Assembly (NCBI RefSeq): GCF_901709675.1
Contig: NC_051108.1
Span: 5,798,631-5,862,630 of the forward strand
DNA: 64,000 nucleotides
Source: Syngnathus acus
Lineage: Eukaryota > Chordata > Actinopteri > Syngnathiformes > Syngnathidae
Reading direction: 5' to 3'
Shown: in pieces, positions 1 through 12,330 of the stretch
Layout: each line of letters starts with the position of its first letter
How positions within the stretch are numbered: position 1 is the first letter of the stretch
The notes under the pieces: model-generated
What the model saw: the letters and a program-made list of their open reading frames with translations, nothing else
Told to the model about the DNA's origin: nothing
The model's database searches: none
Program-made: the position numbers and the translations under genes

Positions 1-2325
1 TAATCCCATCTTTTTTTTTCTTCCTCTTTTGTTTTCCGCAATTCCCCCCCTGTGCAGGAAGAAACAACCCGTTCCCATAATGACTTTTTCGCTATCTTTG
101 ATTCCGACCCCCCGAAGCTATATGTTTTCCAGACCAAAATATCCCCAGTCACAAATGCATATACAATTTGCATCCTCGGGGAAACTCCCAACAGAAGTAG
201 GTTAACGATACAAAAGCTATTTAAAGAAGGTGGCTTGTGAAAAAAAAATAATCAACTGGGCTATAGAACGCCGACCAAATCGCTTTGCTACCGCGACCGT
301 CCGGCTAAATATAGTGTTTAGGCGCGCAGAGAATAAGGCCACGCGTTTGAAAGGGAACATTAACAGCACATCGTTTAAGCCTGCGGTCTCATTCGCTGCC
401 AAGATGGCACTCGCCTACTGTTAATGAAACACGCGCGACAACGGGGACTCGTCAGGTAGCAACAGGCTTACATTAGCAAGGCCAATGTGTCACGAGTTTC
501 CCCGCGGTGACCGAGACAACCCCCCCCATGAGAAAATAAGAATGCAACATGTCGGCAGTGAATGAGCCGTCGGCTCGGGGCGGACAGATGGCGTGTATGG
601 ATCTATAGGAGGCTGTAAAGACAGATAGCGGAGAAAGAGAGAGCAGCTAGTCGAAAAAGGACGTATGAAAGGCAGAGGGGGAAGAGAGGCGAAGCACCCC
701 GAGAGCGGCAGATAAGAAGGAAGAGCCCAGGAGAGCGCCAGTCAAATGAGGTGCTGGGAGAAAAAATGAAGAGCTGAAAGGAGGCGACCAGAGAGAAAGT
801 GATAGCGAGGCAGTCGCAGCCCGATAGTAAAAAGCCTCCGATTCACTTATCGTCTTTTGCAAACGCTTCACATTTGTCACTTTCGCAGAGGCAAACACTT
901 TTTTTTCTCTCTCGTCTTATAAATCGTAAGACTATCTAGTAATCATATCAAGGCCTTCGATTCGTAACTCAATACTAATAAATGACCGTGCTACATTCGC
1001 AACCTATTTTATCATGGCATTGATCTTTTTGTCTGAGCCATTCCATTTCATGGTACAAATAAGCCAGCTTGAACACGGTGTGCCCAAAAAAAAAAAAAAA
1101 AAAATGTTAAGGAGGCAGGTCTGCTGCCCTTTTCATATTTTCCAGGGCATCAAAACCGTTTAAGAAGGAAGGAGTCTCTTAGAGTGTTTGTTTAGCTGTG
1201 GGCAGACAATTCTGTTGATCTGAATTTTTTTTTTTCCGGTAAACACCAGCTGTGTTTAGACAGCGGCACGTGTCAATCCTCCCATAAAAGTGCAGCATCT
1301 TGCACTTTTCCCGCCACCGCCTGTTTTTGTTTTATTCTGGATCCCCATCAGGGAGGCTTAAACAAGATTCACAACATTCACCTTACAATGTCCTCGGTTT
1401 ACAACATTGCTGTCATACGAGTTTTCCGGGGTTACAAATGGCGTCGAATGGAGTCGCTCGAGCGGCATATCTGATCCCACGTGTTCTTTCTTTCCGTACA
1501 CTGTCACGACCGATATCGGTTGACATCATAAATAACCACGTGGGAGAAAAGTCATCTGGATTGTTTTAGTTTCGTGGATATGTAGCATGAGAGCTAGCTA
1601 GAATGCAAACTCCACTTAACCTCGCTACCGGTGGACTTCAAAAAAGGTTTAATCTGCCGGGCCTCACTTTCGAGGTTCGTCGTCACATGGGCGATTGACT
1701 GGGAGAGACATTTTAAAAGGTTTGTATTTCTCTGCCAGCAAAGTAAATACATCTCAGCTAGCATGCGCACGCCAGTAGCGGCTCGCGAAAGTGTGTGTTT
1801 TTTACAGCGTGGGGGGGGGGGGGGGGGTTAAGGGCACCTTGCGAGTGTAGCGGCAATAAAGGGGGAAGAGGAAATCCCCCACAAATTTGATACAATTTCT
1901 CTCGCCATTAAGTGCCGGAGAAGTGCAAGACACGGCTGCGATGTAACAATGTTCTAACCTTTGGCCACTCAATCGAGGAAACCATTCGGTCAAACTTAAT
2001 AACCTGCGCGCCATCCTTGGATGAGAAGCAGCCTTGGTTCACAGTTGACGAACAAACTATTTTTTTTTTCCACAACATAAACTTGCTCGCACTCTTTTAT
2101 TGGACTCTCGTGGGAATTTCTCGGCAATGAAAGCTTTGAGTGGTGAGGTTCTGCTCATGCATTAGCTGCCAAAGTGCTTTTACAGGAATTGCATTATCCT
2201 GCCTTTGTACACTTTTTTTTTTTTTTTTTGCTGTAGCAGCAGAAAAGAAGGGACTCTTAATTCAGCCAGAGAATACGATGAAAGCTTAACAAGTATTTTG
2301 TATTTGGGAAGGTGTTTGTACGTAC
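1..2325 (-). other. fut8: fut8 intron, partial (continues off the left edge)
   Basis: This intron follows the last fut8 exon in the window; its donor reads GG|gtacgt on the minus strand. I looked on the minus strand for the next conserved fut8 block (the segment after HWSG, containing the VWWVSQF-type stretch) and did not see it. It holds an A-run near 1086-1103, a 17-G run at 1811-1827 and a T-run near 2212-2229, and otherwise nothing I recognise. Confidence 0.8.
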
Positions 2326-2563
2326 CCGACCAGTGTCCAGTGGTGGCGCCAGAGCGGTCGGTGCAGCTGTTACTGACGGGGAGGAAGACGCTCTCCCAAC
2401 CGCTCGGGGCGTAACGCCAGTTGTGGGACTCCAAGATGAGCGTCCGCTGGGTGCCGTACGCAATCATGAAGCAGTAGACCACATGATGGAGTTGGCAGCC
2501 GTAACCGCAGCCTTTATTGATGTTGCACACCAACTTCCTGGCCTTACTGCAGTCCGGAGGGTT
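2326..2563 (-). CDS. fut8: fut8 coding exon: start of the catalytic domain (residues ~201-280)
   Basis: FUT8 transfers fucose from GDP-fucose in alpha-1,6 linkage to the innermost GlcNAc of N-glycans in the Golgi. The exon reads [20 protein letters not shown], then [20 protein letters not shown], and ends at TGHWSG, which is almost identical to vertebrate FUT8. Six cysteines (about 205, 213, 219, 223, 231, 267) match those that form three disulfides in human FUT8. The acceptor is cttctag|AAC (phase 0) and the donor TCGG|gtacgt (phase 1), giving 79 codons plus one base, as in human. The active-site residues of the family lie further downstream, outside the window. No stop or frameshift is present, so the gene looks functional here. 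Confidence 0.97.
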
Positions 2564-5249
2564 CTAGAAGAAAACACATTGTTTTGAAAATCCGCTTTTA
2601 TTGCTTGACCTTCATCTCACCCAAAGAGCCGACCTGTGAATTTTAATAACACGCGACGACTGATCTTGTTTGTTATGTTACTTTTATTTCATTGTACAAG
2701 AAGCTCTTTCCAACCTTGGTCTGTTTCTTTTGCTCCCTCTGATAATCCTACCTTACACTTTATTGCCTCGAAATAAATGAAATTACTCTTGATTTATTAT
2801 TTTCACTGGACGTGCTGAAAGAAAATTGCATGTTTTTTTATATCCATGCCATTGATCTCTGCTTCTGCGGAAACTATTAAAAAAAAAAAAACATCATTAG
2901 CAGCACCAACGGGCCTTGCTGCTCCACTTGGTGACATGTTCCATTATTACAATGGACAAGGTGTGTTTTTTTTCCTCTGCCAATTAGCACACACACACAG
3001 GTCTGCTTCCATAAATATTCGTGAGCTCATTTTACTCGCTAGCTCAAAATAGACCGCCGGCAATGCAAGTTCAACTGTGTGCTCGAAAGATGTCAAATTA
3101 GGTAATGGAGGCAGACGATTTTTTTATTTATTTTTTGCTTGTACATATTTCAACCTGACAGCCAATGTGTGCCCCGATGCTTTAAGAGTGCCTCGTCATT
3201 GTGGTGCCATCCAAAGGAGGATATATGTACGTGTAACATCCTTTTTGTGACAATATTCAAATGACAACTGACATTTGAGTGTAACGTGGCATTTAATGGC
3301 TTTCACTATACTGGTTCGCCCAGACTTGCTTTCCTCAACCCTACTTTCCCTTCCCATCTCATGAATAAGATTTCCTAGGATAAAAAGTGTTGGGTGTGGA
3401 ATATCAAGTGACACTCTGGGAAGAAAATACAAAAAGCAGCAAAGCTAGTTGTTTTGTAGCGGAGCGGCGCGGTTGTGATTGGGAGCGACTCGGCGATCCC
3501 CCGCGCCAACCGGCTTCCTAAACAGCAATTACATGGGAGTGTTTTCCTCATTAGAGTTGCTGCTGCAGCTGCAGAAGGAAGATTCGGAGTATTCCACTCG
3601 CATTTAGTAGCAGGGTGAGGAAAAGGAGGGGGGGGGGGGGGGTTGAAGTCAAACTTCCCTTCTTTGTGTGCCGACTTGTGATCATGCCGAGATGCTCACG
3701 TAGCAATAATCTACAGTAGGAGCCTCGTGAGGAGCTTTTGTTTCGGCTTTCATACTCGACTGACCTTGGGGAGGAAGTGACATTTACATGTTTCTACCAC
3801 CGGCGTATCCTTGGAAGGTGGAATAACTCTCAAGCTTGTGGTTAAAGAATAACAGCTGCCATGTTTACGCGGGCGTCCTGTGTTTACGTGGAGTGGCGGT
3901 GAAGCACAAGAAGCGCAATGATTCACTTTGGGTAAACCACTTGATGTTGTTGTGGCAGGAAATGGTTGACAGGAACTCAATGTGCGAGAGCATTGAGTCA
4001 TTGGAAAGTGAAGCGGAAAGTGCTTTTGCGCAAAATATTAATTGTTGATGTGTGGGATGGACTGTTTGTTAATCACAAAGCACTTGAGGGACAATAAAGC
4101 AGCGCTACCTGGCTGTGGCCAGCAGAGGCGCTGTTGAGTCAGTGCAAAGAATTTGCTGAATGACAACTTTTTCATTTGGTAGGAGTCGGCCGGCGAACGT
4201 TATCGTTCATGTTTCTTCGATACGACCTGGCTCGAAAGTAGCAAGCCGTTTGTATCGGCAGCCGGATTTAGATTGACAGTCACAAACTTTATTAGTTGTG
4301 GTACTCTATAAAGAAAAAAAAAGTTGCCGACTCAAATGAACGTGCTTGTAAAAAAAGGCAGACTTCAAATGACTTCAACCTTCGCTTGCCAGCGAGTCTT
4401 AAACCGGACGTTTGGCTGTAAACTAAAAAGCCCGGCGCAAATACACTTCCAGGATGCAGTCATACGGCTTTGTTTGGCAATAAAACCAACAGACTTGCTC
4501 GATATTGGACCCCGACCAAAACTCCCTGCTGGCTTTTATTTGGCAGCCTTTTTTATTTCTGTTTGCTATCTGACGGGTGATGCACATGTAATGTACATCA
4601 AAAGACATGCGCATACAGCCCGCATGGCAACGACACAAAGCTGGGACAGATTCTTCGCCCACTTGAACAGATGGAGGGGATTAATTCATCATAATGTGCA
4701 AATAGATTTCGCTCGACATTTGTTGTCGCCTTAACTTTGCAAAGTCGCTCTCGTGTGCAAAAAAATGGGCACACGCTTAATTGCTCACGCAAACAGATCT
4801 GGTAAGCTGATCTGCTAAGCGCACTCATGCAATGAAATTCATAAAACCCGAGGCTGATTTTGCCTTTTTAAATACGGGAGAACTGTTCGGGGACATGGAA
4901 AACATTTTTAAATGCTAAAACCAAAAATGATTGTCTAATCAGCAGTTTCTGAAAGTATAGCTAACATTACAGGCTGGTGAAGTAGTATCGGTGTCCAAGT
5001 ATCGGAACTTTTTTTTACGATTCCGAGTACAGGCGGATGTGACAAGGAGCGAAACCTCCCTTTCAACCGCACTGCACGTCAAAAATGCAAAAGTGGCAAA
5101 AAAAAAAGCTTGTCTGACAGAAGACTCTCGAAAGGAGCTGCCATGTTCGCTGTTCGAGTGGACAGATGGAGCATGCAGACATGGAATTAGTTAAATCGGA
5201 AATGAGGGGAGAGAATACCGCGGGTGGCGCAGACGGCCGGCGGTGTGTA

Positions 5250-5409
5250 GCTTCGTGCGTGTGTGTGTGTCAGTAAAAACAAGAGAGTCGCATCAGGCAT
5301 CTCTGTGCAAACGTGGAATAAGCCCGGCACAGGTGTGTGTGTCTGTCTGTGTGTATGTTAGTGTGAGCCCATCTGTGCGTAACCGTGTCCGTGTTTGTGT
5401 GTGTGTGAT
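5250..5409. repeat. GT-rich interrupted microsatellite
   Basis: Repeated short gtgtgt runs are separated by non-repeat sequence. This is a degenerate dinucleotide tract inside a fut8 intron. Confidence 0.8.
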
Positions 5410-5417
5410 AAATTAGT

Positions 5418-5640
5418 AATGGCAGCTGGTGGAGCGGTGCGATCCCTCAGCAGCGGCGACAGCAGCTGTTAGTGGGGCCGTCTCCGCCCAGCCGGCCTGA
5501 CTAGGTCCTCTTCATCAAACACGTCGGCTCATTAATGCTGCGGGGCCCAGCGTGGCACCTGAAGCGCGGCGCCGGCGCCACCGGGGAGGAACGCCGGCGT
5601 GCCGGCTGGGGGTGAGCGTCCTCGTGCCACCGTGCGTATA
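5418..5640. other. GC- and CpG-rich intronic block, possible conserved noncoding element
   Basis: The block is sharply richer in GC than its surroundings, with many CpGs (for example gcgcggcgccggcgcc) and an embedded AT-rich homeodomain-like core TCATTAATGC at 5529-5538. No open frame with recognisable homology is present. Such a block in a developmental-type locus could be an enhancer, but nothing here proves function. Confidence 0.35.
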
Positions 5641-6093
5641 GAATTTAAGCATTTGTGAAATTGGTCAAGTAACGCACATTTAATTTACTACTACCTAAAA
5701 TAGTTGGTCCATTTCTTGAGAATAGGGAACGTAAACAAACACAGGTAGCGCCAGAACACGCCACCGCGTTTAATATTTATTCCGCTATGCTGAGCTGTCA
5801 TTTATTCAATTTCTGGTGCCCTTCTATTTTTGTGGGGTTTTTTTGCGCGCCGTGTTTTCACAAAGCGTCCGACCGGTTAGGAATTAGAGTGCCGAGACAG
5901 CGTGTTATCACACCTCTCACCTGCCACCTTATAAGGGGAAAGCGACGCCGCCAGTTATGCACGGTGCAGATGAGACAAGCGGGTGTGGAAGATGGTGATA
6001 AAAACACATAAGGGCCTTTGTTTAAGAGAACTGTTTGCAAGGGTCTCCCTCGCTTTTGCCGTGCCGCGAGAGAGGAAGATAGTCTCCAAGTAC

Positions 6094-6208
6094 CTGCAAG
6101 TAAGTGATTCTGTTCTGGACCAAATCCGACAAGTCTTTGGCCTCCTTCATCCGCCACTCGCCCACTCCATCTGCTTGGCTGAGGTAGTACAGGTCTGTCA
6201 TGATGGAC
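6094..6208 (-). CDS. fut8: fut8 coding exon (residues ~162-200)
   Basis: The exon encodes [20 protein letters not shown], then [18 protein letters not shown]. This corresponds to the human segment [18 protein letters not shown]...RRITYLQ at the N-terminal edge of the catalytic region. The acceptor is ttgtggtttcag|G, which completes a split Arg codon; the donor is TTGCAG|gtactt at phase 0. The length is one base plus 38 codons, as in the human exon. All frames are intact. Confidence 0.97.
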
Positions 6209-8071
6209 CTGAAACCACAACAAGTGCTTCGAACCTGGGGTGCCAAACTCGCATTATGACTGTCAACCCAAATAAATATATTCAAGCATAAATCATTTCA
6301 CATTAATTTGAGATACAAGCTTGGTGGAGGAACCGATCGAACGGGTGAATCGAATCGACGTGCTCGCGCGTTTCGCCGGATCATTTGGTCTTTGTGCTAC
6401 TTGCAAAGCGAAGCGAATATTTGCACAAGAAGCGAACGGCGCCGTCTTTGATCTCATTCCTGGCCCCCTTTTTCATCTTTCCTGATTTCAACAAGCACAA
6501 GTTGCCAAACAGCGCGCAGATTAAATCAACATAAAATAAACTTGCAGATTTATTATTCCCGTCTTTGAACCCCAGCAGGTAGATGGAGGTGCACGGGTTT
6601 TATTACTCTCCTCCGCGGGGCATTGGACAAACCTAAAAGTATCTTCCGATGATGCAAATAGAATATTACACGGGCTCCAAATGTTTTATCTGCATCTCGC
6701 TGAGTGACAACACCATGTTGCGCTCGTTGAGCTCTTTCCGGGATGAATCCTATCTGCGAGACTCTGACAGCAAATGTGTGTTGATGTCACGCGCTGCCAA
6801 ATATCGTGGACATCCTCTCCGCAATTTGCCCCGGAGCGTAAGCGCTGATGTATTCCGCTAAAGGCGTACGCAAACACACACATTTATGCAAGCGTAATTT
6901 ATTACTCACTTCTTTGACCCAAATCAGTCAAAGTCTGTACGTCTGAGAGTTCTTATCCAGATATTTGGTAGCTCGTCCAAAGACGAGTGCAGCAAAAATG
7001 GAGCACGGTGGATATGGCCGTGACTTCAGTGTTACTCACTGTCCCAATTGGAATTTGGAAGCATGGATCGTGAGTGCGCCAACGAGGAGCCACTATGTGG
7101 GGAGCCAAAGTAAACAAGGTGACTATCATGAATCAAATACAGAACATCAGCCATGTGACAAATGTGCCATTTCAGTCGAGCCGAAGAATTGTGGAAAAAC
7201 AAGAAACAAGCCAGTGCACGAAGAACAACAACAGAGATCAATGGGCTTCTTTCTGCTTTGTTAAAAGCAAAATGGGCCTTTTGTGTTCTTCCCGCCCCAC
7301 CAATTTTTGCACCGCCATGTGTCGAGCAGCATCCATTAGGCGACATAAGCACTTAAGTTGTCCAAAGGATCATATAATAAAAAAATAAAAAAATCAAGAT
7401 GTACTGTACATGCTTCTGGCCGAGATTGATGTCGCGACGTTTGCAATTGGACTTAAACGTTTTTGAGTGGAGCCTTCTTAGCCTTTGCCCGGAGCACTTA
7501 CGGCGACTTAAAAAGGGAACCGACACGAAGGTCTGAGGATTCAGTCTTTGCAAAGCAGCTTAGGCTGCAATGACTAAGACAATGGCGTCGGTAAGCCACT
7601 TCGGCGGGATTACAATGAATCACTTGGATAAGTTGCACCGGGGCTTTTCTTCATCCGTGGAAGTCTGCCATCTAGAAAGAGTGAGTCGGTGACCTTTGAA
7701 CTTTTGTTTCCAAGCAACGGCGCGACATCGGCTCGTGCCTGTCTTACTCGCAAACTTTTCCCCAAAACGTGCTCGATGTGAAGATTGAGCCGAGGGTCTT
7801 GTCGCTCAAATTGCAATTTGCCACCCGCAGGAGTGCAAGATGGCAAATTGCACTTCTCCGCTTCATTAATTTGCGCGAGAGATGTGTGACTTGCGAGCAC
7901 GTCGGCTTGATAAGTGCAGAGACGGATTATTCACAGCAGGACTACTTTTGATAATGAATATATAATAAGTGGAGTTGGACTTTTGTGTGTGTAAACGGTT
8001 AATTTGTTAGTCAGCAAGGTCATAAAAATATCTTATGAGGCTGATAAAAGATTCGAGGCATCTGTGCTCAC
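6209..8071 (-). other. fut8: fut8 intron
   Basis: This 1.9 kb intron lies between the exons ending LGNQQR and starting SIMTD. It contains one octamer ATGCAAAT at 6652-6659. I saw no repeat family or additional exon. Confidence 0.85.
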
Positions 8072-8234
8072 CTTTGCTGGTTTCCCAAATGGGTCAGGAG
8101 TGTTTCCGCATATTTCTGCCTTTCGCTGACTTCAATATTGGCCAGTTTCTTCACCTCGCTGCGAACAAAGTACCAAAACTCCTTGACCCCGTTGTCCACT
8201 CGGCGCCGCAGCTCCTCCTGAGTGGGCCCCGGGC
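8072..8234 (-). CDS. fut8: fut8 coding exon (residues ~108-162)
   Basis: Translation gives GPGPTQEELRRRVDNGVKEF, then WYFVRSEVKKLANIEVSERQ and KYAETLLTHLGNQQR. It aligns with human [22 protein letters not shown]...LGHHER. In solved FUT8 structures this region is helical and packs against the catalytic core. The acceptor is cccctccgcag|GC (completing a split Gly) and the donor CAAAG|gtgagc (phase 2). The protein is one residue longer than human up to this exon. No disruption is seen. Confidence 0.96.
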
Positions 8235-9093
8235 CTGCGGAGGGGAGACGTGGGTGAAGAGGAACATAAATAAATAAAATATATTAAAAATAAATAAATA
8301 AAAACATGATGACACTTGAAATAAGTGACATATAAATGACTTCAAAGCATTTACAAGGGAATTAAATTGGAAGAAGATGCCACAAGGTTTCTCTCTTGTT
8401 TTTTTAGGAATGTTTGTGCAAAACATTACATGAGCGAACGAAGGAAGTTTCCGAAGTTGCCGAAAAGAACCATTGGAGTTTTCATCTTGTGTCCCTAGGT
8501 GGAGCTTTGACCTCATTAAGGAGCCCTTGATGGCTGTTTTCCGCCTCATAGTGTTTCTCTCCTCATGTGGTTTTTCTCTCATATACTTCGAACAACAGCC
8601 AGCCTCAGCCAAACAATGTGAAGTAGCACACATGGATAACACAGCTGCCTGCTCTGGTTTCTGCCTAGAGAAACACCCTCCAAAAAAAAAAAAAAAACCA
8701 GGCAGAAGGAAAGCCAGCCTCCAGCTCGGATTTTTTTTTTTTTTTTTACGCGCTATCTGGCATTCTCTTTTCTCTCTTTCCCTTCCTCGGCGAAAGAAAG
8801 CTAGAGGGTATTTTTAGCGTCGTCTTACCCCCGCGGCGAGATGGAAAGGCTGACCCTGTGCTGCCCTTCACGCTCGCATGTCCCTCTTTATTTTCTCTCT
8901 GTCTGTCTCCTCTCTTCCCTTTTCGCTCGTGCCACTGGGGGAATCGGCCGTGCTTCCGCTTTTATTCGCACCTTTGCCGCTCACCTGACAGCTTGGCTGC
9001 ACTTTCTGACCACTGCTTAGAGGTAAACACACACACAATGGTTTAATATTTGACTAGCGTCACACTCGTGAATCTCCAACATTTGCTGCTTAC
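8235..9093 (-). other. fut8: fut8 intron
   Basis: This 0.86 kb intron contains an A-run (about 8683-8697) and a T-run (about 8731-8747), plus an ATAAA-rich stretch near 8266-8305. Nothing else is recognised. Confidence 0.85.
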
Positions 9094-9212
9094 CGTCTCC
9101 TGTCAGTTTCTGGAAGGTGTGGATCTTCAGTTTGGCTCGGGTCAGCTGGTCCTCAAGCGAGCGTAGTCTGCCCGCAGCCACGGAGCCAACCTCTGCCTGG
9201 CCCTCGGGTATC
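9094..9212 (-). CDS. fut8: fut8 coding exon: stem coiled coil (residues ~68-107)
   Basis: The exon encodes IPEGQAEVGSVAAGRLRSLE, then DQLTRAKLKIHTFQKLTGDG. It corresponds to the human stem segment [21 protein letters not shown]. Hydrophobic residues at heptad-like spacing fit the coiled coil through which FUT8 dimerises. The acceptor is gttcaccag|G (completing the Arg codon) and the donor GACG|gtaagc at phase 1. This is the most divergent of the five exons, which is expected for a Golgi stem, but the ends align exactly. Confidence 0.95.
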
Positions 9213-10849
9213 CTGGTGAACGGCAAAAAACGGGGAGACGTTTTGTTTAAGACTCAATATAACATTTCTTCAACGCCGTAATGGCAAATAATAAAGATAC
9301 GGACAGAGTGGTTCTAATTAAAATTAACCACACATAATGTAGCACTAAATCCAATGATTACTTGAATTGCCACCAGAGCCGTACCTGGTTTTCTTTTCCT
9401 CTGTTCAATTTGTGCCAGTTGTCAACACCGGCCCAAATTGTAAAGGTTAATGAGTCCCGCAGTATCATTTTTTTCTTCCCCCCGTGCTACAAAAGCATTC
9501 CAATAATGACATTAACCAAAGAGGGTTTGTTTTGATTCCACTTTGCTCCGTCAGCCAAGGAGGTTTTCTATTCCTCGCAATTTATTTTGTTAGTGAGCAC
9601 GATTACGTAATACGTACCGGGAAAGCAAAACCGAATACAACGCTATCATATTTCCGCAGACCCCAAAGGGGAGGGGCCGTGATAGAAAGAAAGAGGCCAT
9701 TATATACCCTACTTACAAAATGTTAAACCTAAAACACATCAAAAGCTTTTCGGGTTGACTTGATTTGATTTTCTCTAAACGTTAGCATCCTACTGCTTAG
9801 TCAGTTATTCCATTTTCTTTTCCCCCACCAATGCATTTTCAAGACAGCTCTTCGGATGACATCACCATATTTATTTGATATGAGAGAACCGGCAGAATCC
9901 GGTCAAGGGATTTGGTTACTTGATAGTCCATCAAATAAGTGACTGGACTCGCAAGTATTTGTCAGATGGCGTATTTCAAAGGATGAAACAAATCTGACAA
10001 GAAAATGAGAAGACATTGTTTTACTTTGTTGCTGATGTATTCAAAGGACAAATAATGAGCAAAACATTGAGTCAACAAAGGCGGGCGGGCAAAATGTTTT
10101 TCTTTTGAAAAGCTCCGCGGGGGGGTTCAAAACTGTGAAAGACGGAAGAGTAAAAAATAAATAAACGGCGGCGTCTGAAAAAGGGACACTGCCTCTTTGG
10201 GAAGGGTTTACTGCTACCAAGTAAAATGAGACGAGAGAGTGCTGGCCGACTGATGTGGTCACAAATTCTACTTTGAATTCCCTAACCCTGTAACCTTGAT
10301 CACAATACATCAAACAAGCTCCGCCGCTGTGTATTGCATTGACAAGGTATCGCCTTCACTGTTGTTTTTTTCTTTCTCGAATAATGGAATCAAAATTTGC
10401 TGGGAACTGACGCAAGAGCCCAAATACGAAATCCCCGCTGACTTCTATTCATGGATGGTGATGACGACGAGGACACGGTTATCCGGTTCAATGCAATAGG
10501 GAGAAAGGGGAGCTCCCATTCATACACGTGTGAGAAGAGAAAAAAAAAGTGGAGGGAACTGATATCGGAGCTTTCTTTGGACAACAGATGATTCACAAAA
10601 ACTTGCACACACAACAAAACGCTACTGAGCTCCTTTTTTTTTTTTTTTTGGAGATCAATTTATGCACTGCTCAATTCTGCCTGGGATGGATATCTGAATG
10701 CATTACTTTGACTGGCAATAGGATTTTATTTGGGTTTTTAAATTTATTTTTCTTTCTGGATGTTCTGACTTCATGTTTCCATGGTTGAGTATATCAGAAT
10801 AATGCTGCCTGGAGGTATTTCCAGATTGGGAAGTACTAGCTGTGTCGAG

Positions 10850-10905
10850 ATAAGATAAGATATTCCGTTATCTGTTCCATACGGGGGAAACTCCAAAAGA
10901 CTGCT
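10850..10905 (-). mobile_element. 3' tail relic of a fish non-LTR retroposon
   Basis: On the minus strand the sequence ends in tatcttatcttatct, preceded by a decayed counterpart of the TTTCCCC...GGGAC...AATAAAGGA 3' end common among teleost LINE/SINE tails. I recognised this from memory of the motif, so the family is not assigned. No reverse transcriptase frame remains. Confidence 0.5.
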
Positions 10906-12179
10906 ACACAGCTTCATTGCAAATTCTGCCCCGTCATATTCCTCACGTCTTGTAACATTAATATTGTCCGAGACTCTTTTTTTTCCTGATTTGTGTGGCA
11001 CTGAAAAGGTCAACTTTTGAAAGGTCGCAGATGATTTTAGCATTTGTGAGTGATGACTCAGCAGTTATTAGCAATTTCTATAGCTTAATGATATAGCATT
11101 TGTAATCCCAAAAAAATTACCCCCTTAACATCCCTGCTACCTCAAACTATTACAAAAATGGAATGTGCCAAAATACACAGGGGCATCGGCAAAGTGCTGC
11201 AAAGGCCACGTTAATGAGTCATCAAGACGTGCAAACTCAATTTGCTCCCAGAGTGACGAACATCAGTCGCTGGCGGGCATAAAGACGAGAAATTAAAGGT
11301 GCAACGGTGCTTCCTGCTGCACAGCCTTCCACGCCATGAAAGGAACTGAGAAAAAAGGGGGAGGAGCATGTATCGATTATATTACGCAATGGCGGTGTCA
11401 AAAATATGTCTCCCTCCTTTGTGTCCACTTGAGTGACACGCATTTGTTGAAATATGAGCGAGATGCATTTCCTGTCTAACGCGACCACACTCGAACGAGA
11501 TAAAGCGTCCTTCGAAATCCACAGCAGCGGTTAAACAGCCAATCAGACACGGCTTCGGAAACACCCTGCCCAAATGATCCCAGATGGCATCTCTGGAGAA
11601 GCTGCAAACAGCTGCTATGGCACACTGGTACCTGACGATCGTGAAAATCCATCCATCATCCCATTTAGGGTCATAGAGGGGCCACGATACGTGACACAAA
11701 TGGGCAGAAAAGTTTGGCTTTCCCATGAAAACCAGCCAAAAAGTATCCGATTGGTTTAAAATGCATGCAAAGTGAAATTTCGAGCAAACACAATGAAGTT
11801 GTGTGTTGACGATCCGGATTGTGTCAAAATCGGTTATCGGTTGTTCCTTTTGCGGTCTCCGGAATGTGACCGTAAACTCGACAAAGGCGATTGGTGCATT
11901 CTTGATTTGCACGCTAAATTGCTCGACAAGCACATCTGGCCTTCTTGACAGAACGCACGACACTCACAATGGACCCAGTGTGTGTGTGTGTTGACCTCTG
12001 TTCACATCTTGAGGCAGATTTGTTTTGGTCTGGTGGCCAAATGTTATGCTAGATCACAGGGACCCTGGGAGCCCAAATCCTTTTTTTTTTTTAACCTCAC
12101 GAGTACTTTAAAAGAACCGAGGACGGCATGGAAGGCGTTCTGATCTTTTGGCCAGAACGTCTATCACTTGTCCTCACAG

Positions 12180-12330
12180 CGTCCGCCCGCATCACCTCCG
12201 CCGACATGCCCGGGGATCAATCAGGAGATCATCACTCAGCACAGCTGTCAGCGTCACCCCCTCGGCTCTCGCCGATGTCTCACCGCCGGGGCTCGTCGAG
12301 TGTTACCGCGTCGTGGCCCGGCGTCTGAAG
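12180..12330 (+). other. CpG-rich block with plus-strand acceptor and donor signals (possible antisense exon)
   Basis: On the plus strand, ttgtcctcacag|C is a reasonable acceptor and TCTGAAG|gtgagt a near-consensus donor, bounding 151 bases of CpG-rich sequence. This is antisense to fut8 within its intron. A downstream core TCATTAATGC lies at 12397-12406. The frames carry no recognisable domain, so if it is transcribed it would more likely be a noncoding antisense RNA. It could equally be a conserved regulatory block with chance splice motifs. Confidence 0.2.

Larger units (their letters stand above)
2564..6093 (-). other. fut8: fut8 intron
   Basis: This intron lies between the exons ending ITYLQ and beginning NPPDC. 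It holds a 15-G run (3628-3642), a GT-rich stretch (5250-5409) and a GC-rich block (5418-5640). An open frame at 4324-4734 on the plus strand resembles no known protein and is probably chance. Confidence 0.85.

Noticed and set aside
4120-4133. CTCF-like sequence CCAGCAGAGGCGCT
   Set aside because: Lacks one G of the central run, so the two halves of the core are out of register.
4324-4734. 136-codon plus-strand frame in a fut8 intron
   Set aside because: Antisense to fut8, no domain, length within chance expectation.
8985-9012. 28-base exon-like segment between two fut8 exons (minus strand, donor TCAG|gtgagc)
   Set aside because: It would shift the fut8 frame and leave an intron of about 81 bases. 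The neighbouring exons already join in phase without it.
11382-11963. 193-codon open frame on the minus strand in a fut8 intron
   Set aside because: No recognisable domain. By a rough stop-codon estimate, about one frame this long is expected by chance in six frames of 64 kb.
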